A stretch of 33,021 nt of DNA, from positions 1-33,021 of the forward strand of contig MNYQ01000142.1 in the NCBI GenBank assembly GCA_001873185.1. Direction: 5' to 3'. Of the stretch, positions 1 to 8,002 are shown one piece after another. The translations under genes and the position numbers were made by a program. This DNA is from Ignavibacteria bacterium CG2_30_36_16 (lineage in GTDB: Bacteria; Bacteroidota; Ignavibacteria; Ignavibacteriales; Ignavibacteriaceae). How positions within the stretch are numbered: the stretch's first letter is position 1; each line of letters starts with the position of its first letter. The notes beneath the pieces are model-generated. The model saw nothing but the letters and a program-made list of their open reading frames with translations, was not told the DNA's origin and searched no databases.

Positions 1-38
1 TTTTTATAAAAATATATTTTTGGGGGACGAAATAGTTT

Positions 39-1832
39 ATGTCGAATGATTATAAAAGTGAAGACGAAGTTCTCGGCAAAGCATACGATGCGCGTCTAAT
101 GCGCCGGCTTCTTGGTTATATTAAACCTTACAAGAAATATGTTGTCTTTGCAATAATACTTAATGCTGTTGTTGCTGCATTAGGTCCCGTTCGCCCTTAT
201 CTCACTAAAGTTGCCATCGATAAATACATTGTGAAATCAAATTATGATGGTCTCCTTTTAATAGCGGTGCTTCTTTTTGCATCGCTGCTGCTTCAATCAA
301 TTATCCAATATTTCTTAACATATTATACACAACTCCTCGGACAAAAAACAATTTATGATTTGCGAATGCAGTTGTTTTCGCACACTCAAAAATTAGCGTT
401 GAAATTTTTCGATAAAACTCCCATAGGTAGAATAGTAACCCGAACCACAAACGACGTTGAATCGCTTAATCAGCTATTCTCGTCAGGTATAGTAATGGTA
501 TTCAGCGATATATTCATAATCATCTGGATACTTCTATTTATGTTTTTTATGGATGTTAAGCTATCCCTTGTTACACTGTCCGTTCTGCCGATACTATTTT
601 ACGGAACTTTCCTTTTCAGAAAAAAAGTTCGTGAATCATACCGCGATGTACGCATGCACCTTGCAAGATTAAACAGTTATATGCAGGAACATGTGACAGG
701 AATGAGCGTAGTGCAAATTTTTAGAAAAGAAGAATCCGAAGAGAAACGCTACGCACATATAAATGCCGATCATCGTGATGCAAATATTCGTTCTATTTTT
801 TATTATGCTGTTTTTTACCCCGGCGTCGAGTTTTTAAGTTCAATAGCAATCGGGCTTATAATTTGGTACGGAGGAGGAGAAGTTTTTCAAGGCGTTTTGA
901 CAATTGGCGTGCTTTTCGCTTTTATTCAATATACAGAAATGTTCTTCAGACCCATACGCGATCTTTCCGAAAAATATAACATAATGCAAACTGCAATGGC
1001 TTCATCCGAAAGGATATTCAAACTTTTAGATAATCAAACTTTCGTTAACAATCCCGCCTATCCAAAAAGTTTTGAAAAAGTAAAGGGTGAAATTGAATTT
1101 CGTAATGTTTGGTTTGCATATCAAAAAGAAGAATATGTTCTAAAAAATATTTCTTTTAAAATCAAACCCGGAGAGTCCATAGCCATTGTCGGGCATACAG
1201 GAGCTGGAAAGACGAGTATCATAAACATATTAACGAGGTTTTATGATATTCAGAAAGGTTCAATCCTGGTTGATGGAATTGATATTCGTGATATCGATAA
1301 GCGGGATTTACGCAAACATATTTCAACTGTTCTTCAAGATGTGTTTTTGTTTTCAGGCGATATAAAATCAAACATAAGTATGGCAAATGAAAATATTTCT
1401 TTAGTAAAATTGCAGCAAGCAGCACGAACTGTTGGTGCAGATAAATTTATTGAGAGTTTGCCTGAAAAGTACAACGAAGTTGTTAAAGAACGCGGTGCAA
1501 CGCTCAGCGTGGGGCAGAAGCAGCTAATATCCTTTGCAAGGGCGCTTGCTTACGATCCGCGTATTTTAATTCTCGATGAAGCAACTTCGAGCATAGACAC
1601 AGAAACAGAGTTACTAATACAACGCGCAATTGAAAAACTTTTAATCGGAAGAACTGCAATTGTTATTGCACATAGGCTTTCAACTATTCAAAGTTCTGAT
1701 AAAATTCTTGTGATGCACAAAGGTGAGATACGGGAAACAGGAAATCATCAGGAATTACTTGCAAAACGGGGAATTTATTATAAATTATACCAGCTTCAAT
1801 ATAAAGATCAGGAAGTGGTTCGTTCTAACTAA
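39..1832 (+). CDS. ABC exporter half-transporter (fused membrane and ATPase domains)
   Basis: This is an inner-membrane ABC exporter half of 597 residues, the usual length for an MsbA/YheH/LmrA-type protein. An exporter transmembrane domain (about residues 25-320, several hydrophobic segments) is followed by a nucleotide-binding domain (about 350-590). Visible motifs are Walker A GHTGAGKT (385-392), signature LSVGQ (489-493), Walker B ILILDE (509-514) and the switch His545. The catalytic Glu514 is present, so this half should hydrolyse ATP. LSVGQ in place of LSGGQ is often seen in heterodimeric exporters, so a partner half may lie just left of the window; that is inference. The ATG is preceded by a purine-rich GGGGGA. 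The substrate (lipid or drug) cannot be read from the sequence. Confidence 0.93.
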   Translation: MSNDYKSEDEVLGKAYDARLMRRLLGYIKPYKKYVVFAIILNAVVAALGPVRPYLTKVAIDKYIVKSNYDGLLLIAVLLFASLLLQSIIQYFLTYYTQLLGQKTIYDLRMQLFSHTQKLALKFFDKTPIGRIVTRTTNDVESLNQLFSSGIVMVFSDIFIIIWILLFMFFMDVKLSLVTLSVLPILFYGTFLFRKKVRESYRDVRMHLARLNSYMQEHVTGMSVVQIFRKEESEEKRYAHINADHRDANIRSIFYYAVFYPGVEFLSSIAIGLIIWYGGGEVFQGVLTIGVLFAFIQYTEMFFRPIRDLSEKYNIMQTAMASSERIFKLLDNQTFVNNPAYPKSFEKVKGEIEFRNVWFAYQKEEYVLKNISFKIKPGESIAIVGHTGAGKTSIINILTRFYDIQKGSILVDGIDIRDIDKRDLRKHISTVLQDVFLFSGDIKSNISMANENISLVKLQQAARTVGADKFIESLPEKYNEVVKERGATLSVGQKQLISFARALAYDPRILILDEATSSIDTETELLIQRAIEKLLIGRTAIVIAHRLSTIQSSDKILVMHKGEIRETGNHQELLAKRGIYYKLYQLQYKDQEVVRSN

Positions 1833-1895
1833 TATTTCATTTTCGGGAAATGAAATAAGAGAAAATATATTTAATAAACTTTTTGGGAGTATACT

Positions 1896-2915
1896 ATGGC
1901 ACAAGTTCGTTTTATGACGCTTGCTCGTTTTATAATTGAGCAGGAACGTTTACACCCTGAAGCCACCGGCGAGCTATCGCAGTTGCTTCATGACCTGTCA
2001 CTCGCTGCAAAAATTATTTCACTCGAAGTTAATAAAGCCGGTCTTGTTGATATACTCGGCTTCACAGGGAGCGATAATGTACACGGCGAACATGTAAAAA
2101 AGTTGGATATGTTCGCGCACGAAATTATGGTAAAAGCGATGGATCACGGCGGACATCTTTGCGCAATGGCTTCCGAAGAAGAAGAAGGGATTATACATAT
2201 TCCATCGGAACACAATATCGGCAAATATGTTCTTCTATTCGATCCGCTTGATGGTTCTTCAAATATTGATGCGAACATTAGCATAGGAACTATTTTTTCA
2301 ATTTATAAAAGAATATCACCCGATGGTCAGCCCGGCACGATGGAAGATATGATTCAACCTGGTCTAGAACAAATAGCTGCAGGGTATGTTGTTTATGGTT
2401 CGAGCACTATGCTGGTTTACACTGCCGGACATGGCGTGCATGGATTCACACTTGACCCGGCATTCGGCGAGTTCCTCCTTTCACATGAGAACATTCAAAT
2501 TCCGAAGAAAGCAAAAATTTATTCAATCAACGAAGGGAACTATTTGTATTGGCATACTGGATTGAAAAAATATATTAAATACTTACAGGAAGAAGACAAA
2601 GCCGATGGACGACCTTATTCATCCCGATACATTGGTTCGATGGTGGCGGATATTCATCGTAATTTATTATACGGAGGAATTTTTATGTATCCGGGGGATT
2701 CGCGCAATCCCAACGGTAAACTTCGGATGATGTACGAATGCAACCCGATGGCTTACATAGTTGAAGCGGCTGGCGGGAGAGCCTCAAACGGCAAACAGCG
2801 AATACTCGAAATTAAGCCTGAAAAGCTCCATCAGCGAATGCCAATATTTATCGGCTGTGAGTATGATGTGAAACTTGTTGAGGAGTTTATGGCTAAGGAG
2901 GAGGAAAGTTTTTAA
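1896..2915 (+). CDS. fbp: Fructose-1,6-bisphosphatase, class I
   Basis: This cytoplasmic gluconeogenesis enzyme hydrolyses fructose-1,6-bisphosphate to fructose-6-phosphate. Its 339 residues match the family's usual 330-340. The metal-binding motif FDPLDGSSN is at 115-123, with Asp116 and Asp119. An acidic stretch (SEEEEG, from about 93) and a late MYECNPMAYIVEAAGG segment are also typical of class I enzymes. The ATG at 1896 gives the expected N terminus and has GGGAG about 7 bases upstream. It lies 63 bp after the exporter gene on the same strand, and a probable terminator follows. The gluconeogenic role fits with gpmI further along, but the two are not linked in an operon. Confidence 0.96.
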   Translation: MAQVRFMTLARFIIEQERLHPEATGELSQLLHDLSLAAKIISLEVNKAGLVDILGFTGSDNVHGEHVKKLDMFAHEIMVKAMDHGGHLCAMASEEEEGIIHIPSEHNIGKYVLLFDPLDGSSNIDANISIGTIFSIYKRISPDGQPGTMEDMIQPGLEQIAAGYVVYGSSTMLVYTAGHGVHGFTLDPAFGEFLLSHENIQIPKKAKIYSINEGNYLYWHTGLKKYIKYLQEEDKADGRPYSSRYIGSMVADIHRNLLYGGIFMYPGDSRNPNGKLRMMYECNPMAYIVEAAGGRASNGKQRILEIKPEKLHQRMPIFIGCEYDVKLVEEFMAKEEESF

Positions 2916-2939
2916 GGATTGTTAGTTGAAAATTATTTT

Positions 2940-2967
2940 GGGGACGCCGGATTGCGACGTCTCTTTT
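2940..2967 (+). terminator. Probable rho-independent terminator after fbp
   Basis: GGGGACG (2940-2946) can pair with CGTCTCT (2958-2964) in a 7-bp stem that includes G-U wobbles, around an 11-base loop, and a short T run follows (2964-2967). It lies 25 bases after the fbp stop codon and just before the end of the convergent gene at 2985, where a terminator is expected. The stem is short and the T tract modest. Confidence 0.5.
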
Positions 2968-2984
2968 AATATGTTCTTTAAATT

Positions 2985-3248
2985 CTACTTAATCTTATCA
3001 ATTTCCGTTTTAATTAGCCTTGCAATTTCTTCTTCTGAAATTCCTTCTAGTTTAAGCTTCATTGTTTTGGCAAGAACTTCGGGTTCGTCACCTTCACCTT
3101 TTACATATTTATAAAGAGCAAAGCCCAAACGGTTCCGGTCGTTCATTATAGGGAGATAATTGTTTAGAGCTTCTACAATTCCATAAACTTTTTTTTCAAT
3201 CGAATCATCGGAAAATTTTTTAACTTCCGGAGGCGGTAGCGTTGTCAT
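2985..3248 (-). CDS. Small hypothetical protein (87 aa)
   Basis: I do not recognise this family. The 87-residue product is charged and mostly helical in character, with no signal peptide or membrane segment. It has two conserved-looking parts: a central NRLGFALYKYVKGEGDEPEV segment and a C-terminal acidic/basic helix (EGISEEEIARLIKTEIDKIK). The ATG has AAGGA about 9 bases upstream, a good ribosome-binding site. It is convergent to fbp and divergent from the LPS genes, so it is probably transcribed alone. Good initiation signals and the genomic position support a real gene; function is unknown. Confidence 0.72.
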   Translation of the reverse strand: MTTLPPPEVKKFSDDSIEKKVYGIVEALNNYLPIMNDRNRLGFALYKYVKGEGDEPEVLAKTMKLKLEGISEEEIARLIKTEIDKIK

Positions 3249-3406
3249 TTTTTAATCCTTAATTTTTGTCGTTAAAATAGCACCGGTTTTTCAAAAGAGC
3301 AATATAAATTAAAATTAATATTTTCATTTTAACATCTGTTTTTAACATTCCATAAGTTTTATCTATTTTCCGAAGTGCAATATTTTCATTATTTAAAGTC
3401 TACAAG

Positions 3407-4420
3407 TTGAATACAAAAAACATCCTTCGTCTAATTGAAGACGGGAATATTAAAAAGATATTAATAATTCGATTAAGTTCACTAGGTGACGTTCTTTTAA
3501 CAACTCCGCTTATCCGTTCGTTAAAAAAACAATTTCCGGAATTGATTATTCATTTTGTAATTAAAAAGAACTATATAAATACGCTTGTTAATAACCCTTA
3601 TTTAGATAGAATTTTCATCTATGAAAAAGACAAATTAGCTGAATTAAAAAGTAACCTTGCGGCGAACAAATATGATTTAATTATAGATCTTCAGAATAAT
3701 CTCCGCTCGTTCAGATTAACATCAAAATTAAAAACGAAAAAAACTTTTTTTAATAAACAAACCATCTCAAAATTCCTTCTTGTGAAGTTCAAAATAAATA
3801 AATTAAAAGAGGCGCCGCCAATTCCGGAAAGATATTCGGAGTCAATCCCCGGATTTAAATTAGATAATGATGGATTAGACTTATTTACAAAAGAACAACC
3901 ACCTACAGAAATAATTGGGAGAAATAATTTAATAGGATTTTGCCCCGGCTCCCGTCATTTCACTAAAATGTGGCTCAAAGAATATTATATTGAACTTGGA
4001 AATATTTTAACTGAAGCCGGTCACCAAATCGTTTTATTTGGCGGTAGAAGCGATATGGAAATTTGCAGCGAACTGAGAGAAAAAATCCCCAATTCAATAT
4101 CTTTATGTAATGATGATGATATTTTGCAAACAGCAGCAGATATGAAATTATGCAGACTTGTCGTTTGTAACGACTCCGGCTTAATGCATACAGCCTGCGC
4201 AGTTAAAACGCCGGTGATAACATTTTTTGGCTCTACTGTAAGGGAGTTTGGCTTTGCGCCTTATAAGAACAAAAATTTAATTTTAGAGAACAAATCTTTA
4301 TCTTGCAGACCGTGTTCTCACATAGGCAGGTCAAGCTGCCCGAAAGATCATTTTAAATGTATGCTCGAGTTAAAACCCGGGATTGTTTATAAACATATTG
4401 TTGATTTGTTAGACTCTTAA
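3407..4420 (+). CDS. Glycosyltransferase family 9 (ADP-heptose:LPS heptosyltransferase-like)
   Basis: This probably transfers heptose from ADP-heptose to the LPS inner core on the cytoplasmic face of the inner membrane. The 337-residue product has the GT9 N-terminal motif KILIIRLSSLGDVLLTTP, with the likely catalytic base Asp28. The second half carries the nucleotide-binding motif NDSGLMHTACAVKTPVITFF, and a cysteine pair (CRPC) lies near the end. The start is TTG: no ATG precedes the first beta strand, and the ribosome-binding site is weak. Its stop overlaps the next start as TAATG, coupling it to the Kdo transferase gene and supporting an LPS-core role. Which heptose position it modifies (WaaC-, WaaF- or WaaQ-like) cannot be told. 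Confidence 0.88.
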   Translation: MNTKNILRLIEDGNIKKILIIRLSSLGDVLLTTPLIRSLKKQFPELIIHFVIKKNYINTLVNNPYLDRIFIYEKDKLAELKSNLAANKYDLIIDLQNNLRSFRLTSKLKTKKTFFNKQTISKFLLVKFKINKLKEAPPIPERYSESIPGFKLDNDGLDLFTKEQPPTEIIGRNNLIGFCPGSRHFTKMWLKEYYIELGNILTEAGHQIVLFGGRSDMEICSELREKIPNSISLCNDDDILQTAADMKLCRLVVCNDSGLMHTACAVKTPVITFFGSTVREFGFAPYKNKNLILENKSLSCRPCSHIGRSSCPKDHFKCMLELKPGIVYKHIVDLLDS

Positions 4421-5697
4421 TGAAATTATTCTGGTATTTATTTTATAACATTTTAATTGTGCCTCCGTTCTTTCTTCTCATGAAAATGGCGGGACTATTT
4501 AATTCAAAAGTTAGACGCGGTATTGCCGGACGTAAAAGGCTCTTTGAAGATTTGTTATTGACAGCCGCCCCGCTTGATAAAGACAAAAAGCTTATTTGGT
4601 TCCATTCATCTTCACTTGGTGAATTCGAACAAGCAAAACCAATTCTTGAAAAATTAAAAAAAGAATTTAATGTAAATATCATTATCACATTCTTCTCCCC
4701 CTCGGGCTATGAGAACTCGCGCAAATATCCTTATGCGGATATTGTATCCTATATTCCATTTGACTCTGCGAGGCAGGCAAAAAAATTTATAAACCTTGTC
4801 CGCCCGGATTTATCTATATTGATGCGTTATGACATCTGGCCTAATCACATATGGGAGATGAAAAAAGCAGGCATTCCCTCATTTCTTGTTGACGCAACAA
4901 TGAAAAAAGGATCTCCGAGGAAACTTCCATTTATTAAAAATTTTCACAAAATTTTGTTCAAAGATCTGACGAGAATCCTAACTGTTTCTGTGCTAGACGA
5001 AAAAGGATTTAAGGAATTTGGCTGTACAGATAATCAGGTTGTTGCTGTCGGAGACACACGATTTGACAGAGTGTATGAGCGCAGCAGGCTTGCCAGGGGT
5101 ATGAATTTAATTAAAGATGAATTGCTTTCCGGTAAAAAAATATTTGTTGCTGGAAGTACATGGGAACAGGACGAAGAAGTTATTCTCCCCGCATTTTCTA
5201 AACTTGCTAAATATGATAAAGATGTAATATTAATTATTGCACCGCACGAACCAACTTTACTTCATCTTGAAAAAATTGAGAATGAATATGCAGGTGAACT
5301 TTCTACAATAAGATTTTCTTCTATGAATAATTATCTTGATGAACGTGTAATTATCGTCGATTCTATAGGAATATTACTAACTTTATACACTTATGCTGAT
5401 GTCGCTTTTGTTGGAGGAAGTTTTAAACAGAACATACACAATGCATTGGAAGCCGCTGTTTACGGCATCCCTGTGCTGTTTGGTCCGAAGATTGACAATT
5501 CGCAGGAGACACAGGAATTATTAAAACGCGGAGGCGGCATTTTAATAAAAAATAAAAGAGATGCCTTTAAACAACTGCGGACCTTGTTCAGTAAAGATAG
5601 AACAAGAAAAGAGAAAGGCGATATTTCTTATAAGTATGTGCAAGAGAACCTCGGAGCAACAGAAAAAATTATAAAAGAAATTTCTGTTTATATTTAA
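4420..5697 (+). CDS. kdtA: 3-deoxy-D-manno-octulosonic acid (Kdo) transferase
   Basis: Kdo transferase (also called waaA) moves Kdo from CMP-Kdo onto lipid A precursor at the inner membrane. The 425-residue length is standard. A hydrophobic N-terminal anchor (about 4-25) is followed by an R-rich GIAGRKRLFEDL segment, then FHSSSLGEFEQAKPIL with the expected catalytic Glu68. The C-terminal GT-B domain includes VGDTRFDRV and the nucleotide-sugar motif ALEAAVYGIPVLFGP. It overlaps the GT9 gene by one base (TAATG), so the two are translationally coupled. Its stop codon directly abuts the stop of the convergent DinB gene, with no bases between. Confidence 0.95.
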   Translation: MKLFWYLFYNILIVPPFFLLMKMAGLFNSKVRRGIAGRKRLFEDLLLTAAPLDKDKKLIWFHSSSLGEFEQAKPILEKLKKEFNVNIIITFFSPSGYENSRKYPYADIVSYIPFDSARQAKKFINLVRPDLSILMRYDIWPNHIWEMKKAGIPSFLVDATMKKGSPRKLPFIKNFHKILFKDLTRILTVSVLDEKGFKEFGCTDNQVVAVGDTRFDRVYERSRLARGMNLIKDELLSGKKIFVAGSTWEQDEEVILPAFSKLAKYDKDVILIIAPHEPTLLHLEKIENEYAGELSTIRFSSMNNYLDERVIIVDSIGILLTLYTYADVAFVGGSFKQNIHNALEAAVYGIPVLFGPKIDNSQETQELLKRGGGILIKNKRDAFKQLRTLFSKDRTRKEKGDISYKYVQENLGATEKIIKEISVYI

Positions 5698-6237
5698 TTA
5701 CAACACTGGCAGATATTTTTCTTTAAACACTTTTAAATGATGTTCAACATGTCCTGCCATTATATAAATTAAAGCTCTTACAGAAACTTTCCTGTTGTTC
5801 GCGGTGCCCTTTCTTTTAAGAGTTTCATAATCAAAAGAATTGAATAAAATTAAATTCGACCCCCTCAGTTTTATAAATTCATCAACTAAACTTTTAATAG
5901 ACCGCTGATTAAATTTTCCTCCGGCGACATAATCATCATGCTCGTAACCGGGGAGTGATTGCTCTTCACCACGAGCAATCGATAATGCCCGAAAAGAAAA
6001 AATTCTTTCCGCATCAACAACATGTCCAAGTAGTTCTTTCACGCTCCACTTTCTTTCGGCGTAACTTTTCACGGCTTTCGTATCGGCAAGCACAGAAAAC
6101 AAGTTTTGAACTTCTCTCAACTGCTCATGCATTACCGAGAGCGGGTTTTTCTCTCCAATAGATTCTATATAGCCTGCATAAAAAGGAGCGTACTCATCTT
6201 CTATTGGTTTTTTCATAAATAATTTTTCCTGTTTCAT
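5698..6237 (-). CDS. DinB-fold metal-dependent protein
   Basis: This is a four-helix DinB/YfiT-type protein of about 179 residues. A histidine triad typical of the fold is visible: His72 in KELLGHVVDAERIF, then His163 and His167 in the late segment AGHVEHHLKVF. Many members are thiol transferases or stress-linked metalloproteins, but the reaction here cannot be assigned. I chose the ATG at 6237 because it forms an ATGA overlap with the stop of the upstream asparaginase gene, with GGAAAG just before it. A longer start at 6249 and a shorter ATG at 6216, which also has an AGGA, are possible. It is the last gene of the four-gene SugE-type unit. Confidence 0.88.
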   Translation of the reverse strand: MKQEKLFMKKPIEDEYAPFYAGYIESIGEKNPLSVMHEQLREVQNLFSVLADTKAVKSYAERKWSVKELLGHVVDAERIFSFRALSIARGEEQSLPGYEHDDYVAGGKFNQRSIKSLVDEFIKLRGSNLILFNSFDYETLKRKGTANNRKVSVRALIYIMAGHVEHHLKVFKEKYLPVL

Positions 6238-7190
6238 TCTTCTTTCCAAATTTTAACTTCAAAAACTCCCTCCGAATCTGCAACGCCTCTAAACATCCCG
6301 GATGAACTAAAGACCATAGAATAATTTCCTTCTTTGTCCACTGCGATTATTCCGCCCGCGCCTTCGGGTAATCTATTAAATATCATCTCATCCGCCGCTT
6401 GCTGAAGCGTGAATCCTTTATATTCCATTAATGCAGAAACATTGAAAGCAACATTATGTCGTATAAACAATTCCCCTGTGCCGGTTGCAGAAACTCCGCA
6501 TGTTTTATTGTTTGCATAATTACCCGCTCCAATTATTGGTGAATCACCCACCCGACCGTGCATTTTGTTTGTCATTCCTCCTGTTGATGTGCCAGCCGTT
6601 ATATTTCCCTCATTGTCGATTGCAACACAACCGACTGTCCCTTTTATTTTTTCTTGCGACTTTTTCAGTTGCTCAAATCTTTTTTCGGTATCGAAGTAAC
6701 TATTCTCTACAAAAGTTACTCCCATCTTTTTCCCATATTGCTCGGCGCCTTCACCAAAGAAGAAAACATGCGGTGATTTTTCCATTACAAGCCGCGCAAG
6801 TGATATAGGATTTTTAATTCCCGTCACTCCCGCAACTGCTCCGCAGCTTAAATCTTTTCCAAACATTATTGAAGCGTCGAGTTCATGTTTCCCTTCAGCG
6901 GTATAAACGGCTCCTCTGCCAGCGTTAAACTTTGGGTTATCTTCAAAGTAATTTATTACCCTCTCAACTGCATCAAGGCTGCTGCCGCCGAGATGCAATA
7001 TCGATTTGCCGATTGACAAAGCTTCCTTAAGCGCGCTATAATAATCTTCCTTTACTGAGTCGGGCATATCTTTACTTATAGTCCCTGCGCCGCCATGTAT
7101 TACTATTGTATATTTGTTTTGAGAAAATATTGTTGCTGTAGTTAAAAAGCAAAATATAATAATTGCTAATGTTTTATTTGGAATGAGCAT
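6234..7190 (-). CDS. Isoaspartyl peptidase / L-asparaginase (Ntn-hydrolase), exported
   Basis: This plant-type (type 2) asparaginase family member of 318 residues cleaves isoaspartyl dipeptides and/or asparagine after self-cleavage. A signal peptide is visible at 1-24 (basic start, hydrophobic IIIFCFLTTATIFS, then Q), so it should reach the periplasm. Family motifs are IHGGAG (31-36), GGSSLDAVE (68-76), NAGRGAVYT (89-97), and GTVGCVA with the autoproteolysis and nucleophile residue Thr185. STGGMTNKMHGRVGDSPIIG and the GTGE glycine run form the rest of the active site. GGAG lies 6 bases before the ATG. It sits between the NUDIX gene (18-bp gap) and the DinB gene (ATGA overlap). It may recycle damaged peptides. 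Confidence 0.94.
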   Translation of the reverse strand: MLIPNKTLAIIIFCFLTTATIFSQNKYTIVIHGGAGTISKDMPDSVKEDYYSALKEALSIGKSILHLGGSSLDAVERVINYFEDNPKFNAGRGAVYTAEGKHELDASIMFGKDLSCGAVAGVTGIKNPISLARLVMEKSPHVFFFGEGAEQYGKKMGVTFVENSYFDTEKRFEQLKKSQEKIKGTVGCVAIDNEGNITAGTSTGGMTNKMHGRVGDSPIIGAGNYANNKTCGVSATGTGELFIRHNVAFNVSALMEYKGFTLQQAADEMIFNRLPEGAGGIIAVDKEGNYSMVFSSSGMFRGVADSEGVFEVKIWKEE

Positions 7191-7208
7191 CTGTACTCCG
7201 GATTTGTA

Positions 7209-7676
7209 TTATTTAAGTTTTTCTAATTCTTTTTCGAGTCGTAAAATAAAATTTGCCTGAGCGTTGTTAATTTTAATTAGAGCTTCATCTTTTTTAAAAT
7301 ATTTTCCGATGTCAATTTCCGGGAATAAACTTTTTTTGCCCGACTTAAATGGATATTCCATTTCAAATTGATTTGAAACTAAATTTGGTAGTTCACATGA
7401 CGAACCCACAAATGCCCATGCATGAATTTCTTTTCTGTTTTTTTGCACTACCTCTCCGAGTGAGATGTATTTCCCGTTTGGTTTTATTCCTGTTTCTTCT
7501 TCAAATTCTCTTTTTGCGGCAATCTGTAAATCCTCTCCTTCTTCGGCTATTCCTTTTGGGATTCCCCAGTAACCTGCATCTTTATTTGCAAATAGAGGAC
7601 CACCCGGATGAACAAGAAAATATTCTAACTCGTTATCGCTATAACGATACATCAGCAACCCTGCACTAATAATCAA
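7209..7676 (-). CDS. NUDIX hydrolase
   Basis: This 155-residue cytoplasmic hydrolase acts on a nucleoside diphosphate linked to another group. The Nudix box (GX5EX7REUXEEXGU) is complete at residues 42-64, starting GIAEEGEDLQ and including REFEEETGI. The preceding GYWGIPKG resembles diadenosine polyphosphate and MutT-like clades, but the substrate cannot be fixed. The start is TTG at 7676: a strong GAGGTGAG ribosome-binding site sits right before it and overlaps the SugE stop codon, and the only nearby ATG (residue 9) would cut the first beta strand. It is the second gene of the four-gene unit. Confidence 0.93.
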   Translation of the reverse strand: MIISAGLLMYRYSDNELEYFLVHPGGPLFANKDAGYWGIPKGIAEEGEDLQIAAKREFEEETGIKPNGKYISLGEVVQKNRKEIHAWAFVGSSCELPNLVSNQFEMEYPFKSGKKSLFPEIDIGKYFKKDEALIKINNAQANFILRLEKELEKLK

Positions 7677-7684
7677 TTCTCACC

Positions 7685-8002
7685 TCATCTTGAAAATACT
7701 TTTAAACCGGCTATACCAATAATTATTAGAAAAATAAAAAACAACCTTGCAAACTCTTTAGATTCATCGAAGAGAACTATACCGAGAATTGCTGTTCCTA
7801 CAGCGCCAATTCCCGTCCAAACTGCATATGCAGTGCCCACGGGGATATTTTTTAATGAATAAGCGAGAAGCCCCATGCTTATTACTATACTTACAATTGT
7901 AAATACTGAAGGATAAAATTTCGAAAATCCCTCTGAATATTTTAACCCGATTGCCCAGGCAACTTCAAACATTCCGGCGATAAATAATATTAACCATGCC
8001 AT
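7685..8002 (-). CDS. sugE: Small multidrug resistance family exporter, SugE/Gdx type
   Basis: This inner-membrane antiporter has 105 residues and four hydrophobic helices, the standard SMR size. Glu13 in [15 protein letters not shown] is the proton- and substrate-coupling residue. The EVxWAIGLKYxxGF signature and [18 protein letters not shown] match the SugE (Gdx) branch rather than EmrE. Characterised Gdx proteins export guanidinium; substrate identity here is inferred from the motif. It is probably the first gene of a four-gene unit with NUDIX, asparaginase and DinB-fold genes, with only 8 bp to the NUDIX start. I checked the leader for guanidine riboswitch hallmarks and found none I can support. 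Confidence 0.93.
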   Translation of the reverse strand: MAWLILFIAGMFEVAWAIGLKYSEGFSKFYPSVFTIVSIVISMGLLAYSLKNIPVGTAYAVWTGIGAVGTAILGIVLFDESKEFARLFFIFLIIIGIAGLKVFSR

